A stretch of 64,000 nt of DNA. It comes from Marinomonas sp. MED121. GTDB lineage: Bacteria > Pseudomonadota > Gammaproteobacteria > Pseudomonadales > Marinomonadaceae. Below, in pieces: positions 20,801 through 28,000 of the stretch. Both the position numbers and the translations under genes were made by a program. Location of the stretch: positions 37,913 through 101,912 of the forward strand of contig NZ_CH672435.1 in assembly GCF_000153025.1 (NCBI RefSeq), read 5' to 3'. The first letter of the stretch is position 1. The number at the start of each line of letters is the position of its first letter. The notes beneath the pieces were generated by a model. The model worked only from the letters and a program-made list of their open reading frames with translations. It was not told where the DNA came from and ran no database searches.

Positions 20801-23800
20801 AAAGTCAGTCAGTTTTTGGGCAATACTCGCGGACAAGGTGGTCACATAACGTTTGCCTTCACCACTTGGCTGCTCTGGTCTTGGGTAATCACTACTAAGG
20901 GATAAAACAGGCAATGCTAATGCCTCATCAGACGTAGATTGCTGTGCACTGTCTTTTGGCTGAAGTAACGTCTTCCAGTAGTCTAGTTGCGATTCTAAAT
21001 GGCCCTCATCCATCAGCTCTCTTTGCCAAAGAGCATAGTCTGAGTATTGTAATTCTGGCGTGGCCAAAGCAAGGGCTTGGTCATTCACAATGGTTTGATA
21101 AATTTTGCAGAACTGGTCAACCAAGAGACGCAAAGACCAAGCGTCAGCGATAATATGATGACAGTTAAATGCCAACACTTGGCTGTGCTCAAGCTCATAC
21201 AAGCTCACACGTAATAAAGGACCTTGATCCAATGAAAACGGCTGCATGGCATCCGCTTTGAGCGCTTTTTCTAAGATTGCAGATTCAGATAAGGATTCAG
21301 ATAAGGCTTCATCCTCTGTTTCTAGGTGCGACACAGAAATAGAAATGTCGCCCTTTGGTGAAATCACCTGAACAGGTTCACCCTGCTCAACTACAAAGTG
21401 GGTTCTCAGAATATCATGCTCAGAGATAATGCTATTCAGGGCTTGTTCAGCCACAGTCACGCTAAGTTTTTTGCCTTCAGCGGTTTTATGAATTCGAATC
21501 GCTGCCGGTAAATTGTAAGCGGCACTTTCTGGGTCCAATTGCTGTAAGAACCACATACGTTGCTGAGACCAAGAGAGTTTCACCTTCACATCTTGATTAG
21601 ATGACGTGTTATTCCCTTGCAAGGATTTCAACGGTGGCAGTGTATTTTGCCCCTCATTCGCATCAATCCAGCTCGCCAGTAAGGCAATGGTCGGCTGCTC
21701 AAATATACTTCGAAGGGGCACTTCTCGGCTCAATAAGCGCGTTAATTGTCCCGCCATTTGAGTGGCTAATAAGGAGTGTCCACCCAGCTCAAAGAAGTTG
21801 TCATGGATGCCAATGCGATCCAAGCCAAGCAATGATTGCCAAGTCTCACATAAGGACTGCTGTAATTCCGAAGTAGGCGCAACATAACCTGCCCCTAACT
21901 GTTTGTTAAAGTCAACACTCGGTAACTGCTTACGATCGACTTTTCCATTGTTATTACGAGGTAGTTTTGGCAAACAAACAAACGCACTCGGCACCATGTA
22001 ATCCGGTAAACCTTGGGCCACAAAATCACGCAGTTCGCGCCAGTTATTTTGCTCATTCTGCTCTTTTGCAGCACCATTTAGCGCCTCACCTGCGATGTAT
22101 GCCACCAGCACCTTACCACGCTTTTTGTCATTAGCCGCAAGTAATACCACTTCATCAACATCTGGGTGCTGGGCCAATCTAGATTCAATTTCACCCAACT
22201 CAATTCGATACCCACGAACCTTAACCTGATAATCGACTCGCCCTACATATTGTAAGCTGCCATCTGCTAAATAGCGGGCAAGATCACCCGTACGGTATAA
22301 ACGCTCGCCATTATTTAAAAACGGGTTAGGTAGGAAGACCCCCGCTGTACGCTCGGGCTCATTAAGATAACCACGGCCAATTCCCGTACCTGCCACGTAA
22401 ATTTCGCCAATCGCACCAATTGGCACCAACTCAAGTTCAGGGCTTAATAAATAAAGACGGTTATTCGCTGTGGCAGAACCAATGGGCACATGCAGCACCT
22501 GGTCACTTAGGCGATCAACAATAGGATAAAAGGCAACATCGTCTGAACACTCAGCCGGGCCATAGGCATTCATTAACGGAATAGACGGATATTGCTCTAT
22601 CCATTGTTGGGCCAATACAGGCGGTAAGGCTTCACCTGTTGGTAACACCCATCTTAGTGTCGACAAAGACGACTTAGAGCCTGATGTTTCAGTAGCAAGC
22701 ATACCTTGAATCAAAGCAGGAACTGGCTCTAAGACACTAATGCCACGACGATCAATTTCAGTGACTAGTCGAGCAGGGTCTTGGCTTATACAGTCTGGCA
22801 GAATTTCGACTCTTGCCCCAAGAATGGGCGCAATCAAAAACTGCCATACCGAGATGTCGAAACATTGAGAGGCGGTTTGCGCAATGACATCCTGATCGGT
22901 TAATTGTAAGGGAGCGAATTTACCCAGCATGTTATTCAACATGCCATTTCGGGTCACCATGGCACCTTTTGGTGTTCCGGTAGATCCTGAAGTGAAAATA
23001 ACATAGGCTAGGTTTTGCCCCGCCAGTTTGCGATCTGGCGCTTTAGCAGAATCAAAAGCCAATTCGCTGCTAGCAGAAGCTTCATAGCCAGCAGGCGCCT
23101 CATAGCTTGTAGACCATTCAGCTCTATCATAGGTTGCGACACTCGGTTTATCGCCATCTAAGCCAGACTCTGACAAGTCACTCTCTGACAAAGCGCTAAC
23201 AGACAAAGCGCTGGCTGACAAGGCATCTAGGGCCAACTCTTCAAACTGTTTATTTGCCAATACTAAACTTGATCTACTTTGCTTTAAGACTTGAGCAATA
23301 CGCAATGGAGGATGGCTAGGATCAAGTGGTAAATACGCAGCACCGGATCTTAGCACCGCTAAGATCATGACCAGAAAATCGCTATTACGCTCACCTAACA
23401 GGGCAACCACGCTGTCTAGTTTGACACCATGGTGAACCAGTTTTTGAGTCAAGGCATTAACTCGCTGACTCAATGCTTCATAAGTCAGTGTTGTTTCCCC
23501 ATCACTGACGACGACTTTATTTGGATTAGCGGCAACTTGCGCATCAAAACGCTCAATATAACTCGCGCCTAAATCAAACTTGTCACCTTCAGACCATAAT
23601 TTTTGCTGCTCAACTTCTTCGGCTTGCAACATAGGTAATTGACTCAAAGTCGCCTTTGAATCAAGCGTCAACATAGACAGCAATAGGGTTTTAAAATGGC
23701 CCAACATGATACTTACCGCATCATGGGAGAAATCTTGGCCTTGATAGGTCAATTGCAAATGCAAAGACTCACCAGGAATAATCACCACAGTAATGGGGTA

Positions 23801-25000
23801 GTTAGTATGGGTTCTGTTAGTCGCGTTCTGGACGATAAACTCAAGGTTTTCCTGACTCAAACCCGCATCCATTGGCGCGTTTTCAAACACGAACAAACTT
23901 TGAAATAGATCCTGCCCCTCAACCTCACTCCATTGCTGGATATCAGCCAATGAGCTGGTTTCATGCTCACGCAAAGCCAGGTTTTCCGTTTGCAAGGCAC
24001 GCAGCCACTCACCTAAAGACGCGGTTGGGCTAACACGCCAGCGCAGCGGCAAGGTATTAATAAACAAGCCAACAATGGATTCCATGCCTTCCATATGAGC
24101 CGGACGACCCGCCACAGTCACCCCAAAAAGCAGGTCTTGTTCACCACTGTATCTATTTAGCAATAACGCCCAAGCGCCCTGTATTAGGGTATTAAGCGTC
24201 ACTTTATTTTGTGCTGCTAAAGCTTGTAGCTTGGCGGTGTCATCAACACTTAGATGCTCGATAAGATCAACAACAGGATCAGCCTCTAAATATTGCTTGG
24301 GCTCACGTATCCCAAGAGAAGTGGGGACATCAAAGCCAGCCAGCCTTTGCTGCCAAAAATCTTTGTGGGTGTCAGCAGGCTGTTCACGCAACCAGCGAAT
24401 AAAGTCTTGATAAGGGCGAGGTTTTGGCAGTGTTACCTGCTCTCCTTTTACAAAAGCACGGTAGTAGGTCAAAAAGTCCATCATGATTAATGAGAAGCAC
24501 CAAGCATCCATCAAGATATGATGATAACTACGGACAAACTGATAGCGGTTTTCATCCAGTTGAATAAGACGCACACGCATAATCGGCGCTTTATTAAAGT
24601 CCAGCCCAGCTTGTCTTTCTTGGGCTAACATCTCATCTAGTTTTTGTTGCTGCGCTTGCTCACTCACCCCGCGCCAATCCATTAACTCAACAGGCAGGTC
24701 AACCTCTTTATAAACAACTTGCAAAGGCCGCTTTTGCTGCTTCCAGACAAACGCAGTACGCAATAACTCATGGCGCTGTACCACTGCACTCCAAGCCCGT
24801 TGAAATGCTGTTTGATTAAGGGATTCCATCTCCATAACATGGCGATATTGTAGTAGATACATACCTTGTTCAGGGTTCATCAAGGTATGAAATAACAAGC
24901 CTTCTTGCATAGGTGCAAGTGGGTAAATCGATTCAATTTTATTCGACAAAGCATTCATTTCTGGTGATGCATGAGAAATTGAAGTCATTAGGTTCTTCAT
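14804..25000 (-). CDS. NRPS megasynthase 2 (MS2): C-A(Dab)-T-C-A(?)-T-C-A(Gly-like)-T
   Basis: 3398 residues, three complete modules. C1 opens with YPLAPMQEGLLFHTL, the style of condensation domains that accept a D-configured donor, consistent with the E domain ending MS1; its site is HHILMDA near 157. A1 (FTSGSTG near 667) has pocket D-I-W-E-L-T-A-D-D-K, which I recall as the diaminobutyrate code of pseudomonad siderophore synthetases. C2 HHIIADA near 1278; A2 (near 1796) D-I-V-Q-I-I-A-V-Y-K, which I cannot assign. C3 HHLIADA near 2432; A3 (near 2923) D-I-L-Q-I-G-A-I-W-K, close to Gly. T domains carry GGHSL near 1071, 2223 and 3334. The acidic C-terminal tail (DELDFMDQLLSEFED) is a likely docking segment. 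The T2 domain holds an Ala-Asp-Lys-rich insertion just before its active site. The RBS is weak; the gap to MS1 is 26 bases and holds a hairpin. Start could also be Met5. Confidence 0.93.
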   Translation of the reverse strand: MKNLMTSISHASPEMNALSNKIESIYPLAPMQEGLLFHTLMNPEQGMYLLQYRHVMEMESLNQTAFQRAWSAVVQRHELLRTAFVWKQQKRPLQVVYKEVDLPVELMDWRGVSEQAQQQKLDEMLAQERQAGLDFNKAPIMRVRLIQLDENRYQFVRSYHHILMDAWCFSLIMMDFLTYYRAFVKGEQVTLPKPRPYQDFIRWLREQPADTHKDFWQQRLAGFDVPTSLGIREPKQYLEADPVVDLIEHLSVDDTAKLQALAAQNKVTLNTLIQGAWALLLNRYSGEQDLLFGVTVAGRPAHMEGMESIVGLFINTLPLRWRVSPTASLGEWLRALQTENLALREHETSSLADIQQWSEVEGQDLFQSLFVFENAPMDAGLSQENLEFIVQNATNRTHTNYPITVVIIPGESLHLQLTYQGQDFSHDAVSIMLGHFKTLLLSMLTLDSKATLSQLPMLQAEEVEQQKLWSEGDKFDLGASYIERFDAQVAANPNKVVVSDGETTLTYEALSQRVNALTQKLVHHGVKLDSVVALLGERNSDFLVMILAVLRSGAAYLPLDPSHPPLRIAQVLKQSRSSLVLANKQFEELALDALSASALSVSALSESDLSESGLDGDKPSVATYDRAEWSTSYEAPAGYEASASSELAFDSAKAPDRKLAGQNLAYVIFTSGSTGTPKGAMVTRNGMLNNMLGKFAPLQLTDQDVIAQTASQCFDISVWQFLIAPILGARVEILPDCISQDPARLVTEIDRRGISVLEPVPALIQGMLATETSGSKSSLSTLRWVLPTGEALPPVLAQQWIEQYPSIPLMNAYGPAECSDDVAFYPIVDRLSDQVLHVPIGSATANNRLYLLSPELELVPIGAIGEIYVAGTGIGRGYLNEPERTAGVFLPNPFLNNGERLYRTGDLARYLADGSLQYVGRVDYQVKVRGYRIELGEIESRLAQHPDVDEVVLLAANDKKRGKVLVAYIAGEALNGAAKEQNEQNNWRELRDFVAQGLPDYMVPSAFVCLPKLPRNNNGKVDRKQLPSVDFNKQLGAGYVAPTSELQQSLCETWQSLLGLDRIGIHDNFFELGGHSLLATQMAGQLTRLLSREVPLRSIFEQPTIALLASWIDANEGQNTLPPLKSLQGNNTSSNQDVKVKLSWSQQRMWFLQQLDPESAAYNLPAAIRIHKTAEGKKLSVTVAEQALNSIISEHDILRTHFVVEQGEPVQVISPKGDISISVSHLETEDEALSESLSESAILEKALKADAMQPFSLDQGPLLRVSLYELEHSQVLAFNCHHIIADAWSLRLLVDQFCKIYQTIVNDQALALATPELQYSDYALWQRELMDEGHLESQLDYWKTLLQPKDSAQQSTSDEALALPVLSLSSDYPRPEQPSGEGKRYVTTLSASIAQKLTDFDRAAGRSHFASTMAAFQLLLGAYSGQKDILIGVPVANRHHALTQDIFGCFINTLVQRADLTPTQSVEKLIESIAKQAQQAQANQDLPFDYLIDQLGVDRQTSYNPLFQSMFNYLSGKALDQLELGGLEVDAIDNRPDTALCDFKLDVQAHEGTFNLSFEYSTELFQPETVIRMANDFERILEWMLENPESELTEMDLWQPADSEMLEAASIPKGKSVLSQFAEQVNNQPDAIGVQGGEAGSNPLTYAELNRHSDRLAVQLQKSGIKQGDRVALCVDRDQHMLVSILAVLKSGAAYVPIEPEWPADRMSYVLAHSTPVLCLVNRAYQSKVTEFQPELACLAIGADTWFDLDNTLESDLDSDTYNDHQVTTEQPLVYTEKSDTEKPDTEKPDQLAYILYTSGSTGRPKGVEISLGNLAYLCRELSDCVPLSTKDKVLSLTTYCFDISIVELLYPLTQGASILVATNEQTKDPRLLDQLLDAAVSHKPVSLMQATPATWSMFLARSRRTLDGVTAISIGEALSAELGRQILMRGAELINAYGPTEVTVYSTYQAITLADCDAATSSATLPIGKVFKGLSAHVLDDSMRSVPEGVTGELYLSGDGVGLGYHKAPDLTEKAFVANPYCSSPNRTAFAGHERFYKTGDLVSRRLDGTLDYLGRNDFQVKLRGFRIELGEIEALLPQLDGVDNAVVLLEGKGDQAKLVAYWSGEQGESTALREHLAKRLPEYMLPTFWQWLDVLPQNANGKVDRGALQALALPSLASAQAQTQERTAPQGLWEKRLACIWNQVLLGVTDKAADKIANKVADKAAERDSEHIDIAREDNFFSLGGHSLLAARIVAALAEDFAVDVPLRSLFEKPTLMALAAEIEQLEQSTDDSQPFIIPSRKRTEASSGANLFPMHATQKRLWFLEKFSGASRAYQLTLSLRVKGKLNLTALQRALAVLMSEQNSLRTVFVEQDGDLYQAVLAGTESRPLAVPLSVHSLDSSLFEQANETLLVDTLRDLSNQAFTPEEKPPWRLDVLEAEQGEEHILQLCLHHLIADAWSLKVFFDELQALYSDSVADVLNIEGRESLPYQFGDYASWWQGSETRNTLQQQLNYWKEKLAGEQPLLDLPTDFPRPKQLSSKGQRYRFTLPENLVAQLKQQSSQRQVTAFVPLLNAWQLLLSRYSGQDDIQIGIPVANRQQAYSGKLIGYFASTQVVKAPLALQESVETSWQRLQQTLTEAQQNQDLPFEKLVEALDLPRDNGRAPLFQSLFNLIQLDSDSHFAGLATERITLDEGTSLSEIGMQIEQGQNEQGKSEWCCVLEYSSELFLQDTMARYARHYLNLLTDMLSEPEKPLCQVEILSGLDGNLDEKLEQTFNDTSAELKDDYDLIRRFESQVESTPEAIAIRFHDESMSYRRLNSEVNQLAHYLMDKGVGAEQKVAILLDRGPLAVIAHLAVLKAGGAYIPLDPAQPADRLSYICQHAKPSLLITQTENSGLVKSNADVLTLNSLPSESGLAFNLALNHDWNLNPSRGIHYSQLAYVIYTSGSTGKPKGVAISRGNLANFLHGMGQKIAISETDSWLAVTTTSFDISALEIYLPLLQGATLLMADSQQTMDVDALFELLNQATVFQATPTTWQMLLTKNDAVWPALKGIVGGEAVPNYLAKKLMEKGVTLINAYGPTETTIWSTTHSFNEKGAVEASDVEEGALEESAVEEGAVEKGISEDGVAAIGTPILNNRCYLLDDHLQPVPLGATGELYIAGEGVARGYQDAPDLTASVFVPDPFSQDGSRLYKTGDLVRLGKNGLLEYIGRSDFQIKVRGFRIELGEIENSLRKFEGVSEAVVVADDKQRLVAFLQTQESISSLTMRELLEAELPAYMLPYQCVCVSQFALNSNGKIDRKALTCQASALELQTSSDRVQSRALEGDVEHRLADIWQALLGTLPKAEDSFFVLGGHSLLAMQMIAKVEAEFGIRLALQSLFEKPTIAALAEQITGSDEQQDDELDFMDQLLSEFED
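15690..15764 (-). repeat. 15-base tandem repeat (about 5 imperfect copies) inside MS2
   Basis: Encodes VEEGA/LEESA-type units between TTIWSTTHSF and AIGTPI in the third A domain. In frame. Confidence 0.8.
18381..18432 (-). repeat. Ala-Asp-Lys repeat inside the second T domain of MS2
   Basis: Encodes DKAADKIANKVADKAAE between the first helix and the GGHSL site. In frame. Confidence 0.75.
19632..19676 (-). repeat. 15-base tandem repeat (3 copies) inside MS2
   Basis: Encodes DTEKP-type repeats before QLAYILYTSGSTG of the second A domain. In frame. Confidence 0.9.
23169..23230 (-). repeat. 15-base tandem repeat (about 4 imperfect copies) inside MS2
   Basis: Encodes SALSA/SESDL-type units between the A2 and A3 core motifs of the Dab A domain. 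In frame. Confidence 0.8.
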
Positions 25001-25011
25001 AGTCAGTCTTA

Positions 25012-25029
25012 TGAGAGCTTTCGCTCTCA
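25012..25029 (-). promoter_or_regulatory. GNRA hairpin between MS1 and MS2 genes
   Basis: In the transcript TGAGAGC-GAAA-GCTCTCA forms a 7-bp stem with a GAAA tetraloop. The MS1 stop codon is its first arm. It could affect coupling or mRNA stability at the junction. Confidence 0.55.
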
Positions 25030-28000
25030 GGCCTCCAATTCTGCAAGTAAATCAATAAATTCCGCGTCTGTAATATCAGCGTCAGGAAAGTCTATGGCCG
25101 TTGCACGACCCGTACTTGGGTGGCAACAATGCTCAATCAGCAAGACCAATTCATTCATATAGTTCTCAGCGATCTCAGGTACACAGGCATAAAGGTTATG
25201 GCTGTTTTCGCTATTCTCCTGCTGATTTAACGCTGGGTAGGTCCATTCAAGATGTAACTCACCTGACAAGATCACCGCATTAATATCTAAAACATGAGGT
25301 CGTAGCGCCGTCGCCGCTTTCATTCCAGGGCATAAAGGCGTGGATAATGAGAACGGGCTATCCCCCGCCAATCCGTCTTGTTGTCCTAAATAGTTGAAGG
25401 ACACAAAACTGTGACTTCGCTCATTAAAGATTTGTTTAAAGCTTGGCTTGGCTGCAGCGTCTTGTGAGCCAGTGTCAGCGCCAGAGAGACTTAAATACCT
25501 TAATAGGCCGTATTCCAAGCCTTTTTCCGGTAGACGGCGCAGCTGCTCTTTGTTGTGAATTAATGCGGATTCCCAATCCACCACGGCAGACAACTTCTGT
25601 GGGAAGCGGCTAGTAAACCAGCCAATACTGGTGGATAAATCCAAGTCACTGTCACCCGATTCTCGTCCATGACCTTCAAGCTCTATGGTCACATCTGGCA
25701 ATTGCTGCCATTGGCCTAGCACTTTTGCCAAGGCAGTCAGCAATAGTTCTTGCACACGGGTCTTGTAGGCCACATTGGCATCACCTAGCAATTTTTGAGT
25801 GAGTTCTTGGCTTAAACTCACACTCACCTGTGCGCTGTTTTCGTAAGAATTATTGGCATCCACTTGCGGTAACTCAGTTTGAATCTGAGCGGCCCAATAA
25901 GCGGTGGCAGCTTGCACATCCAGCTGGCTTGCGCGCTCAGCTAGGTAATCTTGCCACTGGTCAAAACGCGCCACATCTGGAGCGGAAAAGGCGTTCGAAT
26001 GGTTAGATAACGCAGCTTTATAAAAAGCATGAAGATCTTGTAGCAACACCTGCCAACTAACCGCATCCATAATCAAATGATGGGCAACACATAAGAGTTG
26101 CTTCGATTTTGACAGCCACACAAATTTAACAAGAGGCGCTTGGTCGAGTTTAAAATCAGATTGCAGTGAGGCCAGTACAGGGCTATTTACATCCTCTGCG
26201 TTAACATCATCGCCATCATATTCCTGAACTAAGCGCTCACCCCAGTTTGACTCAATTGGCTGATAAACCTGCTGCCAAGCAGCAAAGGATGGCTCTGATC
26301 CTTTAGAAAAGGCCAAACGTAAGCTTGGGTGACGCTCTATCAAGGTCAAAGCCGCTGCACGTAAAGCAGAAATATCCAAATCGATATTAGCGTCAAGCAG
26401 AAGCGATTGATTCCAATGGGATAAGCTTTCTTGTGGTCTATCGCCTTGCTGCTCAAAGAACCATGCTTGTATCGGCGTAAGTCCGAAAGGCTCACTAGGA
26501 AGAATAATTTTTTGTGATCTTGTTTCAGCCTTAGCTGATGTCGCCTTAGCGGTATTCGCCTCTAGTGCTGCAAGCGCTAGCTCCGCCATGGTTTGATGTT
26601 CAAACACCTGCTTTGGTGTCAATGCAATGCCAGACGATTTGGCTTTCGCTATAATCTGCAAACTCAGTATTGAATCGCCACCGACTGCAAAAAAGTTATC
26701 CTTTGCGGTGAGATTTGGCTTTCCTAACACCTCTTTAGCAATTTCAAGTAACGCCTTTTCCAGCTGGCTTTCTGGCTTTTCAGGTGTTTTTGCCACCAAG
26801 GCAAGCTCGGCAACAGTTTGATGCTCAAAAATGGCTTTAGGTGTGAGAGTGATGTCTTCTTTTTTCGCCTTGGCAATAATCTGCAAGCCTAGAATCGAGT
26901 CACCACCATTTGCAAAAAAGTTATCATGTATGGTTAGCGCAGGCTTACCCAGCAAGGTTTGCCAGATAGTCAGTAAGGCACTTTCTGTAGGTGTAAGTGT
27001 TGATGCAAGTGATGAGCTTTCGCTTGAATTAGCTTCAACAAGATTGGCCTTTTCAATATAAGCATCGGCATCAGGTAAGGCTTTGCGATCTAGCTTTCCG
27101 TTTCCTAAAAGTGGCAAGCGCTCTAGCGGGACCCAAACAGCAGGTACCATATAATCCGGCAATTCAGACTGCATTCTAGCTTTAAGAGAATCCAGCTTTT
27201 CATTAATATAAGAAGTCTTACCTTCTCCTTCTCCTTCTCCTTCTCCTTCTCCTTCTCCTTCTCCTTCACCAACTACTATATAAGTGACGAGTCGGTTATT
27301 TTGCCTTTCATCAGGCACATTCAGTACGACAGCATCATCAAGGTGCTGCTTCAGCCAAGCTTCCACTTCTCCTGGCTCAACACGATAACCTCGAATCTTA
27401 ATTTGAAAGTCGCTACGACCAATAAAGTAAAGCACTTCACCCACTTGCTTCACCCTATCGCCCGTACGATACCAAGATCTGCCATCAACCTGATGGAAGC
27501 GCTCTTTTGTTAATGCGGCTTGGCCAAGATAGCCATTTGCTAAGGTCGGACCAGAAACGTCTAATTCACCTGCAAAGCCTTGCGGCACAACTCGCCCACA
27601 CGCATCAACCACTCGTGTTCCTACGTTCGCTAAAGGTCGTCCTAGGGCAATGCTCTCACTCAATAGATCAAGCTTTTGAGCTACGACGCCAATAGTCGTT
27701 TCAGTCGGGCCATAGTGGTTAAAAATAGACATGGTCTTTTTACGGACAGAGACTTTGGCAACAAGCTCTGGCGAGATGGCTTCACCACCAAGAATCAGAG
27801 CTTCATTCGGTAACCACTCTGAACGCGCTGTTGCCAGCAAGATGCCATTTAAATGAGAAGGCACAATTTTAAGGCAATCCACTGGAGACGATGCTAACTC
27901 TTCTGCTAGGGCTTCAGCATCAAAGGCTAAATCTTCTGCTAGCAAACGCAGGGTACGACCACTCAACAATGCCCCGTAAATAGCGGTATAACCAAGATCC

